This document shows, one piece after another, positions 48,025-59,570 of a DNA stretch of 64,000 nucleotides. The stretch's first letter is position 1. Every line of letters starts with the position of its first letter. The stretch comes from Adineta steineri. Taxonomy: Eukaryota; Rotifera; Eurotatoria; Adinetida; Adinetidae. The notes under the pieces are model-generated. The model worked only from the letters and a program-made list of their open reading frames with translations. It was not told where the DNA came from and ran no database searches. The position numbers and the translations under genes are program-made. The stretch spans positions 1-64,000 of the forward strand of contig CAJNOI010000104.1 of NCBI GenBank assembly GCA_905250115.1, read 5' to 3'.

Positions 48025-48530
48025 CCCATGTCTTCAAAATCGCCAAGGTTTGGGCGATGAATCGCGATTTTTCAAAATATTGACGATTATATCGCCAGTA
48101 AGAAATGCTTATTTTGTCGGAATCATTACGAATCAAGACTTTTCGACAAAAAAATCGGTAAAAAGTCCTTAATTTTGGCGATTTTATCGTGATAGATCTC
48201 ACAAGTAATCGGCTTCTATATCGCGATAAAATCGTCAATTTTTTCGAGATTTTTGGTGGCATGGATGGTGCAGTATAAAATGATGTAAAATTATCTAATT
48301 TATTAAAACTGTGTCATTTATGATGACTATATTTTCATCCAAAAATAATCGTCCCTTCGGACGATTTTATCGCGATTTTTCGAAAAATAATCGTCTACCA
48401 AATCGCGATTAATCGACCACTTTTTATTGAAATCTTGGCCCATTGCGATATATCGCGATACATCTCACAATTAATCGGGTGTTAAATCGCGATTAAATCG
48501 TCAATTTTCCCCCGATTTTGATGACATGGG
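48025..48530. mobile_element. MITE-like element with terminal inverted repeats and TCGCGA palindromes
   Basis: The left end CCCATGTCTTCAAAATCG and the right end CGATTTTGATGACATGGG are inverted repeats matching at 17 of 18 bases. The 506-bp interior is built of repeated ATCGCGAT, CGATTTTATCG and similar short palindromes, unlike any flanking DNA. It has no coding frame. It is probably a nonautonomous DNA transposon. A TA-type target duplication is possible but not clear. Confidence 0.7.
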
Positions 48531-48837
48531 TACTTATTAATTTGAAGTTCTGTTTTCAACTAATTTGTTTAGTGCCTTGCTAATGCTGGTATTGCTATCG
48601 GGTTATTCAAGAAGAAAGCAAATATTTGTGTTAGGTATACAGGAAAATTATAAATCCAATATTTAGTTTCAAATAACATGCAATCTTAAAAAGTAATCAG
48701 AACGTTTTTTTTTCTTTTTTTTTATTGACTATCCTTGCCATATGTTGGTGTTTTTTCTCGTATGACAACACGATATTTTTCATCAGATTGAAGAGAAAAT
48801 GTGTATGAATATTTTTCTTTTTTTTTTAGATATTCAA

Positions 48838-49322
48838 ATGGGTCAATTAGAAGTAATTATTGTTGAAGGACGTAATCTAAAACAAAAAGATACATTTAGC
48901 GAAAATGATGCATATGTTAAAATTTATCTTGATGATAAAAGTCAAAAACAAAAATCAAAAACAATACAAAATTCAAATAATCCAAAATGGAATCAATCAT
49001 TTGTTTTGTATAGTTTACTTTTTTATTATAATTACTTTTAGATTCTTATTTATTTGTTTAGTAATCATTTGACAGGACAAGATACTCTTTATATTGATAT
49101 TTATGATAAAGATTCAGTTAAAGATGAAAAAATTGGTTCAATCCATATCAATTTACATGATTTATATAATAAAGGTTTCTTGTCAAAATTAATACATTTT
49201 TATTTAATATTATATTTTGAATAGGTCATATTGATAATTGGTTTCATATTCCAGCTAAAAATGGATCAACATCTTGTGGTGAAATTCATCTCATACTTCA
49301 TTATGAAAGACTTCAACTATAA
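48838..49322 (+). CDS. Single C2-domain protein
   Basis: Three exons: 48838-49007, 49062-49174, 49225-49322. The spliced frame is 127 codons (126 residues), about the size of one C2 domain. It starts MGQLEVIIVEGRNLKQKD. The calcium-binding loops are visible: loop 1 Asp residues in KDTFSENDAYVKIYL and loop 3 in DIYDKDSVKDEKIG. The middle has NSNNPKWNQSF and the end GEIHLILHYE. Such domains bind phospholipid membranes in a calcium-dependent way; small single-C2 proteins of this kind resemble plant and protist elicitor-type C2 proteins. The ATG is preceded by a TTTTTTTTTAG acceptor, so a 5'-UTR intron is likely. Confidence 0.83.
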
Positions 49323-49691
49323 AAGAAAACCACTTTATTATAGGTGTATTTTTTACAATGATGAAAAATATTTTTATTTATATTTATGAGAAATTTTATT
49401 TTACAAAAATATTGAATCAAAACAAATCTTTATCTACACCAAATGATGAATCTTTCTGTAAAAGAAATTCTTGAATCTATTTGATCAATTTTCTTCTATT
49501 CAAAACTTTCTTATTTAAAATCTGATAGAAAACTAATCAAAATCTTTTTCTAGAATTGAGAAAATTTTATTAAAAAGCATGAAATCAAATAAAATTAGTC
49601 GTCCGTATCGTTCAATGTTTCATAAGAATAATATCCTTAGTATAGGAGTATAATGTCAAATAACAAATTAAGTTCAGTTTATCAGTAGATT
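49323..49691. other. Convergent 3' ends of two genes
   Basis: 369 bases between the stop of the C2 gene (plus) and the stop of the EGF/FG-GAP gene (minus). AT-rich, no gene. Confidence 0.5.
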
Positions 49692-52600
49692 TTAGCAATG
49701 TAAGAGAACGCTAACTGAGTTCACGTTGTTCCCTGAAGCAATAACATCCGGTTTACTGTCACCATTTACATCAGCTACTGCCATTCCTTCTGGACTAATG
49801 CCAGATGGATAAGCTGTTATAGCACCAAATGTGCCACTGCCTGCATTGAGAAGAATACCAATTTGGCCTGAAGACTGAAGTCCGACAACAATATCTGCTA
49901 AATTATCACTATTCATATCAGCTACTGCTAGTGCGTCTGGAAAGCTACTAGTACCAGTTGTATAAGTAGTTTGACCAGAAAATGTGCCACTGCCTACATT
50001 GAGAAAAACGCCAACATTGCTCGAATCTCTGTTTGCAACAACAATATCCGGTTGGGTATCAATATTCACATCAACTAATGCTATTCTCCATGGACCGTTA
50101 CTAGTTGGATAAGGTCTTATAGTAAGAAACGTGCCATCACCTGCATTGAGGAGAACGCCAATGGTGGTCGCACTATAAAGTGCGACAACTATATCTGGAT
50201 AGCTGTCATTATCCAGATCAGCTGCCACTACGAAATACGGAGCGTCAACAGTTGTATAAGAAGCCAAAGAAGGAAATGTACCACTGCCCGAATTGAGAAG
50301 AACAGCAACCGTGCTCGCACCGGAAACTGCGACAATAATATCTTGATTATTATCACCATTCACATCGATCACCGCTACTGACTGTGGACCATTACCACCA
50401 CATGCATAAGAAACTTGAGGAAGAAATGTACCACTGCCTGAATTGAGAAGAACACTAATGTTGTTTACAGAAGAATTTGGAACAACTAAATCCAGATGAT
50501 TGTCACCATTCACATCAGCTATTACTACTTGAGTTGGAGAGTCACCAGTTGGATAAGTAGTCTGAGAACCAAATGTACCATCGCCCACGCCCAGAAGAAT
50601 ACCAACGCTGGTCCCATCGTTGTTTACAACAACAATATCCAGTTTATTATCACCATTCACATCAGCCATTGCCATTGCGTACAAATTGTAAGTAGCTGTA
50701 TATTTCACTGGTGCGAGAAGCATGTTGCTACAAGCTGTCACACACAAAATATATTTTGTTCATTTAACGGAATTATAATACTCAAAAGCATGAGTAAAAT
50801 GAACTTAATGATACGAAGTTAGTTTAAATTATCAAACTTACATATTCTGAATATATTACGAAGAAATATTAAAATATTCTATCATGATAGAGAACTACAT
50901 ATGTTGTTGTATCTTTTAGAAGAGACTTATGAACATGAAATAGAGTTTTTAATTTTTTTTCTATATTGCTATCTATTTTGACCATGTAATATATTATATA
51001 ATGGAAACAGAAACCAAAAGAAAATACTGAAACTTTTATCAATCATTTTCGATTTTTGTGACTATCCCATCAGTTAAATGGACAAATCATGATGTCCAAC
51101 GTCTATTCATATATTCTTGTAAAACTCTGGGGAAAAAGAATTTTTATAGGCAGATTATTTTATAAAAATAAAATTTTTTTTATCCCAACTATAATGCTCG
51201 AAATTATTTACTACGTGACTATATATGATGCTCTCTGTTCGATCACAATACTAAAAGGTTTCGTTTTAAGTTACGGGTTTTACAGAGTTGAGCGAGATAA
51301 AAACTGTGACAGAGTGGCTATCGAGATGGTCTACTCGCATATCTTAGTCAAGATAATCATTGGGTAGGAAACTATTACAAATAATCTGACATCTCACTCA
51401 CGATTTGTTGTTGATGTTGTCGTCGTTGTTGTGGTTTTTGTTGTCGTTGTTGTGGTAGTTGTCGTCGTCGTTGTGGTTGTGGTTGTCGTTGTTGTTGTGG
51501 TTGTGGTTGTGGTCGTCGTCGTCGTCGTTGTTGTGCTTGTTGTCTTCGTCGTTGTTGTTGTTGTGGTTGTAGTTGTTTCTGTATTCGTTGTTGTTGTGGT
51601 TGTTGTAGTTGTCGTCGTCGTCGTTGTAGTTGTTTCTGTATTTGTTGTTGTTGTGGTTGTTGTAGTTGTTGTCGTCGTCGTCTTCGTTGTTGTTGTTTTA
51701 GTTGTTGTCGTCGTTATTGTTGTTCTTTTTGTTGTTGTCGTTGTTGTTCTCTTTGTTGTCGTTGTTCTTTTTGCTGTTGTCGTTGTTGGTTCTATATGAA
51801 ATAAGTAGACGGAATGAGATTTTCTTCATCAGTGATCATTTCTCTATGTTTTAATTATAGTAGCTTATTAAGGATTAGTGATCAATGAATGAGTAACTAA
51901 AATACATGGATTATTTTTCTTAATAGAGTTGATCTTATAGAAATGAATATAGAATTCAATGTTCTATCAAATGAGATTAATGTGAAATAAAATTAGTATT
52001 TCTATACGAAGTTATCACTCAGAAAGCTCATTATCACAATGACCAGATGGATAATGACAATGTTTTGAGTATTTATTTTCGTGTAACTTACATCCTAATC
52101 CTCAAGAGCAGAAATCATAGAAAACACCTCAATTTTAAATTTCACTCACCAATCGTACACGTAGCACCACTCCAACCGGCTACGCATGAGCAAGTATCAG
52201 GAGCTGTACAATTGCCACCATTTTGACAGGCATTTGTGCATATACCTGAAAGAATCAACAGAAACTATTGCAATCACTTAAAGTCTAAGTTTTCGTTACC
52301 GGTGTCACATGTTGAATTAGTCCATCCTGTGGCACATGTACAATTATCAGGAGCTGTACATGTACCATTGTTTTGACAGCCATTTGTGCATATAGCTGAA
52401 AGAGACAACAGAAATTATAACAATCAACTAAACTCTGAATTTATCTTACCAGTTGTACACGTGTCTCCACCCCATCCTGTAGCACATGTACAAGTTGTAG
52501 GACCTGTGCATTCACCGCCATTTTGACAAACGGATGAACATGAATCTGAAAAATAATAAGCACATATTTATTCAAAAATAGACAAAAAAATTAGGCATAC

Positions 52601-53905
52601 GAAGTTCATCTCTAAGGAACATTTTGCAGAATTCAGTCTTAGGAAATAAGCATATCATTCAATGCATCATGTTTCAATTTTTAAAATCAAGTTTTATCTA
52701 ACAAGAGATAGAACAATATCAAAATTCGACTTTTTGAGATTTTGATCTTGGAAGTTTTGAATATTCGGTGGTTGTTAGTTCTAGCGTCATGATTTGAATA
52801 GTATGATATTGATTACCGGTAGTAAGTTCTTGAAACTTGTGTTTTCAAATTTTGGACTGAAAAGCTTGCGAAGTTAATTAGAAGACTTTATAACAACAAT
52901 TAATATCATCATTCAAATAGAGAAGCAACATCGAAATCCTCTGAAACACGTCTAAGATCGCTCGACTCAAAATAGACCGTCATTTTTGAATACTTTTTAT
53001 CGTTTGTCAATCTAAGTTCTAATTCGAATAGGAATACATCCATACTCATAGGTAAGTGATATGAGACACAGTCTACTCACCGATAATAACACCGGGATTA
53101 TTTTGATTGTTATTATTGCCATTGGGATAAGATTGAACGTGACAAAGCTCCACAGATAAGCTGCTTCCATCGTCCGCCGTGATATTGACATCGCTGACAG
53201 TATTGAGTTTTTCATGGATGCCAGTAAAAAGCTCGATTTGGCAGATCAGTGTTTGACATGGTAAATCTATTGGATAATTCAGTGAGACGTCAAAGACAAT
53301 CGCAACACCTGATCGATCCGTCTTGTCGCATTGAATACTATATGTAAAATTATAAGTAATTATGGCTCGCAATAATTAACTAAAAATAAAATTACTCGCG
53401 ACGGCGACGTCGACCTTTGGTAGTGGTTGCTTTTGCGCTGCTGATGGTGGTAACAGCAATGGACGCTTTAGGAGCACTGATTGCTTGTTGCAGCTAAAAC
53501 ATGATACTCATGATAAACCAACATAAAAGACAAAACTTACGCAAACGGCTGTTGTTTGACGGTTGGTGACAGACTGTGTGGCACGCTTTTTTACTAATCC
53601 AGGTGGCAACATGTATGAGATGGTTAATGTAGTCAGCGATTGTTCTAATAAAGATTAAATATGTGTATATAATACAAACAATAAGCGAATACTAACTAGT
53701 AGTTGCCGTTTTGTTGCCAACTTTGAAAAACGGTGTTGTTAAATATGCGGGAATCAGTGAGATACAAATTGTGATTGCGATAGCCACAAACAGCAGTATG
53801 AAAAGATTACATTTGGAAGGTCTATGCAAGTGATAAAAGAGAACAAGATTCATTGGAAACACTCACAACTTACCTATCAGAACGTGGTAATTTCACATGA
53901 GCCAT
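49692..53905 (-). CDS. Membrane-anchored protein with three EGF domains and FG-GAP repeats
   Basis: Nine exons: 53905-53874, 53821-53697, 53644-53541, 53493-53396, 53337-53081, 52545-52450, 52395-52300, 52245-52150, 50734-49692. The spliced frame is exactly 649 codons (648 residues). Residues about 16-38 form one hydrophobic span (NLFILLFVAIAITICISLIP) after a short basic cytoplasmic end, so a type II membrane topology is likely. A basic cluster (KGRRRRR, near 113-119) could be a proprotein-convertase site. Three EGF modules (206-301) each occupy one phase-1 exon of 96 bp (for example CQNGGNCTAPDTCSC). The last exon holds about seven FG-GAP/VCBS units with DVNGDNKLDIVV-type calcium loops, predicted to form a beta-propeller. 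Proteins of this type act in adhesion or recognition outside the cell. The ligand is unknown. Confidence 0.85.
51406..51790. repeat. Imperfect GTT/GTC/GTG triplet microsatellite
   Basis: About 385 bases of GTT, GTC and GTG triplets, almost without interruption. They lie in the 1.4-kb intron 8 of the EGF/FG-GAP gene. In one frame they read as poly-Val, which is not a gene. On the transcribed strand this is a CAA/GAC/CAC-rich tract. Confidence 0.9.
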
Positions 53906-54546
53906 AATTTTTAACTCGTTGAAAGATTGTTGCCTTGAAATTAAGAAAAATATGAATTTGAGTGTCAAAGAAAAGTTGGCTAGAGATTTGAAGTCTACAA
54001 GTTTCTAGTTGTTACTGAAATTCTAGTTCACATCTGTCATTGTCTTTTTTCGGACTATGTAAATAGAGATCTTTAACTATATCCAGTCAATTAATGATAT
54101 CTACGAAAAGCTAGTAAAAAGTTATGGGTTGGAATTTGCTAAACACCTAACATTTTTTCTAAATAGAACAACAGTTCATAAAATGAATGATATTATTGGA
54201 ATGGTATAAACTAAATACAAATAATATCCAAAGACGCTAGAAATCGGAGAGGAATAATCGAATATATGTATTATGAATATGAATGAAAACAAATAATTAA
54301 ACGAATATGTAAAGAGTATAGGCATTTATATTCTTGTTTTTATACGCTTCAGTGATATATGAATAATCGTTTTCATTTTTTCTGCTTATATTTTATCTCA
54401 TTAAAAAAACTAACAAGTAATTAAGCAGATGCGACAATAGATATTTTTGTTTTTCTTCGTGTGTAACACTAATTGTTTATAATTGAAGTAGATAGGAAAA
54501 ATAAACGTGAATAATTGATCAATTATCTTAAACAAATAAAATAAAC
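53906..54546. other. 5' flank of the EGF/FG-GAP gene
   Basis: AT-rich, no gene. It ends where the right arm of the large inverted repeat begins. Confidence 0.45.
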
Positions 54547-55742
54547 GTAGGTAGTTATATTCGAAAGCTTATAATTGGACGATGTTTTTGTTTCATTTTA
54601 TGTGCAATTATTTTGTGCAATAATTAGGAGAATTCTCAAAAATATTTATTCGTTAATAAACAAAAACGAATATTTTAGAAGTATTCTGGTATTAGTAGAA
54701 AGGAAGAGTTGTGTCATATGATACTTTTAAGATTTATGTTATTCAGATTCAGAAACTATTATTATATATAAAGCACAGATTGATCGGTTAAGTTTTTGTC
54801 TTCTTTTAGGACTGGGCTCTTTGTAGGACTTTAGGAGAGAGTATATGAGCCAAAAATTACTTATTTTTAGAAAAAAATCATACGATGATGTTATGACTGA
54901 AATTCTTTTGAATAAAAAACAAAAATTCATCATTAGTGTAGAAATGGATGTTTTTGTTTTGATTTAACTTACACATCGATATATATATTTCACATTATAT
55001 TAATGTATTTACCTTCGCAAAATCATGTATATTATTGATATAATATAATTGCAGTGCGCAAACAATGATAAAAATGATACGAAAAAGAATATAAAATTAA
55101 TCAAGCATAAATGAAAACGAACACAACAGAATGGAACAAAACAAAACATAAACAAATATCTTGAATTAAATGCACGTGATTGATTATTTTAAAGTTTTTC
55201 AAGAGAATATTTTCTTATACATCAATGATAATTGTTATGTTATATAACCGTTAATACTGATAATAGTAAATATTAATTCATATAGTTAATGTTTTTTTTT
55301 ATATCAAAGAAGATTCTTATGAAGTTATTTTGAATATATATATATATATATTATATTAAAAGAAATTTATGTTTAGATAATCATTTAAATGAAATTATAT
55401 CTATTTATTACTATCATATTTATTTTTATCAATAAAATATGTTATATATTTAAAAGAAAAAGATTTTTATAAATTAAATTTATTCGAATATTTAATTGTC
55501 AATGACAGTAATTGACTGTATCGCACCATCATCAATTTAACGTTTAAATCTATCGTCTATTGATAATCAACTTTTAATAAGTAGATGACAAGCAATATTT
55601 GAAACACAAAAATGTCTGAATTATGAATAATATTTTATATAGAAATACGGAACAAATATTAAATTGGTTGAAAAAAGTTTGATCTTATAATATGCTGATA
55701 GTGGCTTCTGAGATTTAGTAGGTACAATGGAACGACTCGGAT
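54547..55742. other. Arm-internal AT-rich sequence, no gene seen
   Basis: Counterpart of 15,068-16,256. No coding frame; contains a TATATATATATATA run near 55,336. Confidence 0.5.
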
Positions 55743-55928
55743 TTGAATGTAGCTCTACCTCCATTTCTTAATGGCCGTCATCAGTTTACAACAGTCAAGG
55801 CGGATCAATCAAGATACATAACGAAAATCAGATGGGTAATGAAGGCAGCAAACTCACGAATTAAGCAACCAAAATTCTTTATTACCATATCTCGAACAAT
55901 AACTTTCAATTGCATGTGCTACTATTAA
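55743..55928 (+). pseudogene. Decayed DDE-transposase segment, right copy
   Basis: Same frame as 14,882-15,067: LNVALPPFLNGRHQF, ADQSRYITKIRWV, ANSRIKQPKFF. Again WVMK replaces the expected catalytic Glu. Keeping the frame open in both arms despite the lost catalytic residue is slightly unexpected for a dead relic. Confidence 0.45.
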
Positions 55929-56074
55929 CCATCTTGAGAGTGGGTGTGGGTGTAGGTGTGATTGCAGGCAATTCGGACCTGTTCGCTCTTACCCCACATT
56001 CACCCACGTCACACCCTCAATTATTTAACAACATTCATGAATGCACTAATTCATCCTAATCTACAACAAAATGG

Positions 56075-56083
56075 TTTTGCTTT
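56075..56083. repeat. MULE target-site duplication, left
   Basis: TTTTGCTTT, repeated exactly at 58,420-58,428. The left arm has the single unduplicated site, TTTTCCTTT. Nine bases is the usual Mutator-type duplication length. Confidence 0.88.
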
Positions 56084-56095
56084 CGTGACACGTCA

Positions 56096-56278
56096 GTTAC
56101 GCGCGCGACATTTACGCGCCGACATTTACGCGCCGACATTTGCGCGCAAGCGTCGTGCGCGTTCATGTCGTGTGCGCATACGTCGTGCGCGTAAATGTCG
56201 GCGCGTAAATGTCGGCGCGTAAATGTCGCGCGCGACGTATGCGCACACGACATGAACGCGCACGACGCTTGCGCGCAT
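56096..56278. repeat. CpG-rich subterminal repeats, MULE left end
   Basis: Repeated ACATTTACGCGCCG units, followed by inverted units CGGCGCGTAAATGT and CGTGCGCG/CGCGCACG blocks. Together they can fold into a long hairpin. Strongly CpG-rich in an otherwise AT-rich genome. Likely transposase binding sites. Confidence 0.8.
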
Positions 56279-56541
56279 AATAATTTTTTTCCCGTTCTGT
56301 TTTCATCTGATTGAATTGCTCATATGTATTGACACAAATAAAATGTTCTGTTAGTGAGATTGGATTAATTAAGGAAATACATAAAAAATACTAATGAGAA
56401 TCAAAAGATTATCTAATTTTAACTTCAAACTTGCTTTTTGCATGAAAATGAGATTAAAACTAGACAAAATAAATCAGATAAAAGTATAAACAGAAGGTAT
56501 ATATATATACATGTTATTTTAATAATTTCTAATATATAAAT

Positions 56542-58096
56542 ATGTCTATTATAAAATCATCCAAAAACTGTGACCAACTCTTATTTGATGGTTATCGATA
56601 TCGTCGTGATAAATTAGCTTGGCGCTGTGTTACAAATGGCTGCAAAGGACGTGCCAGTTATGATAAAGGAATTTATACAACTTATCAAAATCACATATGT
56701 CGTGCACCAGATCCAGATGAAATTGAAAAAGTATTATATAATTATGAAATTAAAAAGAATGCGCAACAATCTCATGATCCACCACGATTAATTATTCAAA
56801 ATGCTCGTCTTAAAATATCATTAGATGCTGCAATTAATATTCCACAATACATTGCATCGCAACGTTCAATTCAACGTGTTAGACGAGATAAAGATATTCC
56901 AACAGAACCTAAAACATTTGCGGATATTATTATACCATTAAATTATCAAGTTAATTCATTAAATGAGCAATTTCTTTTATATGATAATAATGATAATCAA
57001 CGACGAATATTAATCTTTGCTTCAAAACAACATTTAGATTTTCTTAATGAATGCGAAAGTTGGCATTGCGATGGCACTTTTGCCGTAAGTAGTATAATTA
57101 TAACTAAAGTAATTTTAATATGTTTCTTTATTTGCAGGTAGCACCTACTTTATTTGAACAAATGTATTCTATACATGGCTCAATACGTGGTAAAAAATTA
57201 CCTTTATTATACTCACTTCTACCAAATAAAGATCAAAAAACTTATGAAGAATTGTTTGGAATAGTGGCTCAACATGTTCAACGAAAACCTAATTATATTA
57301 CCATCGACTTCGAAAAAGCAGCAGAAAATGCTTTCAATGTTATATATCCACAATGTGAAATTCTTGGATGTTTCTTCCATTTTAAAAAGTGTATTTGGAA
57401 ACATATTTGTGTAAGTAAATTATTTATTTCAGTTTACCTTATTAAATAATTATTTTGTAGGAATTACATTTAAAAAACGAATTTCTGGAAAACCAAAATA
57501 ATCGTCGAACTATGAAAAATTTAACAGCATTAGCTTTTGTTCCACCTAATAATGTTATTGAAGAATTTGCACGCATAAAAGAAAATGCATCTGATATTCT
57601 AGATGGTAAGAAACTTTATATATTAAATTTTTATTACATATTTTTATGTTTTAGATTTAATTCTGTATTTTGAAGATAATTTTATTGGAAGAATAATGAC
57701 TCGTAATCGCAGAAAAAATCCTCGATACAATATTAATATGTGGAATTGTTTCGAAAGAATCAACGAAGATTTACCAAGGACTAATAATGCCATTGAGGGG
57801 TGGCACAACGCATTCCATGTAAGTGTAACTTAACTTCTTATTTTTGTAATTAAGTATTTCATATTTAGAATGTCGTCGGCGATCATCCTAGCTTATTTAC
57901 ATTTATTAAAGACATTGTACGCGAAGAAAAAAACACAACAATTGTTTGGAATCAAGTTCTTGCTGGCACACAATCACAAACCAAACGCACAAAATATGAT
58001 AAAATTGATCTTCGAATACGAAACATGGTCAAAGAATTTCATACTCTTTCAAGAAACGACTATTTTAAAATGGCCAGATCAGTGTTTAATTTTTGA
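56542..58096 (+). CDS. MULE transposase with FLYWCH-type zinc finger
   Basis: Five exons: 56542-57084, 57138-57410, 57461-57605, 57655-57818, 57869-58096. All introns are GT..AG and the spliced frame is exactly 451 codons (450 residues). A FLYWCH-type finger opens the protein (LLFDGYRYRRDKLAWRCV, CKGRASYD, NHIC). The MULE catalytic domain has Asp177 (WHCDGTFA), Asp238 (ITIDFEKAAENAF) and Glu368 (NNAIEGWHNAFH), with the typical C-x2-H block (GCFFHFKKCIWKH). No stop or frameshift is seen and all three catalytic acids are present, so it may be active or only recently silent. It would cut and rejoin the ends of this element and its relatives. There is no second gene in the element. Confidence 0.9.
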
Positions 58097-58308
58097 ATAA
58101 CTACATTCTTTATTCTCAATTATTGTTTACTTAGTGTATTTGTTTGTTTATCGTAAATAAATAATATTTATCTCTGTTAATAGTTAATATCAATATATTT
58201 TTTGAAATTGAGAATTATTTTTCTATCAGCAGTTAAACATAAATTTCTGCCCGTTCATAATTCAAATTAAATTTAAGAAAAAAATAGTGTATCATCTTTT
58301 TCTCAATT
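58097..58308. other. 3' non-coding part of the MULE
   Basis: AT-rich sequence between the transposase stop and the GC-rich right end, with AATAAATAATA near 58,157 as a possible polyadenylation signal. Confidence 0.5.
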
Positions 58309-58410
58309 CGCGCGCAAGTGTCTATACGCTCAACTGTCGGGCGCGTAAATGTCATGCGCGTAAATGTCGTCGCGTAAGTGTCGCGCGCGCAAATGTATGC
58401 GCGTAACTGT
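58309..58410. repeat. CpG-rich subterminal repeats, MULE right end
   Basis: Units such as GCGCGTAAATGTC and GCGCGTAACTGTCGG match the left-end units in inverted orientation, but they are fewer and do not form as long a hairpin. Confidence 0.75.
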
Positions 58411-58419
58411 CGGTCAATC

Positions 58420-58428
58420 TTTTGCTTT
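58420..58428. repeat. MULE target-site duplication, right
   Basis: TTTTGCTTT, identical to 56,075-56,083. Confidence 0.88.
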
Positions 58429-58708
58429 ATCCACTTCTTATGGAAGTATACCTCATTGCAATATAAATAGTTCATATGATTCACATTTAATTCAAAATCA
58501 ACAAAATGTTTATTATGTTAGCTATCACGTCTGTGATAAGTGCAATAATATGATATATTTTAATAGTGGACAGTCCTTCAAGTGTAGTTCATGTAGTCGT
58601 TTGTGTTGCATTGAATGTCTACGCTCCTCCTTTATTTCTTCTGTTTCTGTTTATCATCAATGCGAGTACTGTTCACTCGATACTACTTTTAACATGAGAC
58701 ATTTTTAA

Positions 58709-59570
58709 TAATATGCAAATTTCTAGTCATCGCTTTATATTGCTGATCTTCTCTGTCTTATACTATGTCAGACTAACTACTTATTTATATTTTTTTCTTC
58801 TACAACATTTATTCATTTCCTCAGAATTTAATAAAATATCTAAACTAATATTATTGGATAGTATTTTAGAATATTGTTTTAAAAACGAATCATGATATCT
58901 TTGAAGTGTCATAGAAAAGCTCTACAATGATAGACCATTAAAAACTAAAGATTTTCATGTTTGAAAAGCTCGGAAAATCTATAAAATATTTTTAGAAATA
59001 TTTGTTTTTACACAATCCTTATCATAAGACTGAGTTTCTACATTTCTCCCACAAGTCTAATGAGAATTATACTATTACCCCATGTGGAATAAATGTATAC
59101 AAAAAATTTTCTTAGCTAGGTTTGTGTGCAAAATAAGGAATTCATAATTTTGACCTAAACTTTTTAGATTAGTCTAGACTAATAGGATCGATTTTAGGCT
59201 ATCTGTTGATGAAGCAATCACCGAAAATCAATGTACCAAACACTCAAAAAATTTGTTCTCCGAAACAGGGTGTGGGTGTGCGTATGGATCTGGATTCTGT
59301 TTCCACCCAGCACCCATTTACATCCACATCCACCCTTAGCGTCAGAAAAATATACTAGTAAAAATGGTGGATGAGTGCTAGTAGACATATCGTAACTACT
59401 TCACATCCTCGAATTCGTGATATGCGAATAAAATCCACACTTTCATCTTCGAGACTAAAAGTCATTTCTAATATTCTTTATTCAAATATCTGATTATTTT
59501 GAAGATAGGCGAAAGAAAAGCATTGAATACAAATAGAAAGTGAGATGATTTTATTTCAATATGAAAATAA
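58709..59570. other. Arm spacer with a foldback element
   Basis: Counterpart of 13,633-14,452. No gene. It includes the GGTGTGGGTGTGCGTATGG hairpin near 59,266-59,338. Confidence 0.5.

Larger units (their letters stand above)
56084..58419 (+). mobile_element. Complete Mutator-like (MULE) transposon, 2,336 bp
   Basis: Bounded by an exact 9-bp target duplication. The terminal inverted repeats are imperfect: both ends share CAGTTACGCG about 10 bases in, and the outermost bases are diverged. GC-rich subterminal repeat regions sit inside both ends. The interior carries one intact five-exon transposase gene. The empty site is preserved in the left arm, so the insertion is younger than the split between the arms. 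Confidence 0.9.
55968..58708 (+). pseudogene. Zinc-finger exon split by the MULE, right copy
   Basis: The 5' part (55,968-56,083, after acceptor AG at 55,966-55,967) ends in QQNGF. The 3' part (from 58,429) resumes STSYGSIPHC and runs to TAA at 58,706-58,708. The 3' part keeps all the Cys pairs (VCDKC, FKCSSCSRLCCIEC, HQCEYC). The inserted 2.3-kb element makes this copy non-functional unless it is spliced out. The left-arm copy (14,453-14,848) is uninterrupted. Confidence 0.75.

Noticed and set aside
51431..51799. Long open frame of almost pure Val on the plus strand
   Set aside because: It is the GTN triplet microsatellite inside an intron of the minus-strand gene, not a protein.
56056..56253. 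Arg/Ala/His-rich frames at the MULE left end
   Set aside because: They come from the CpG-rich subterminal repeats, which are open by chance on both strands.
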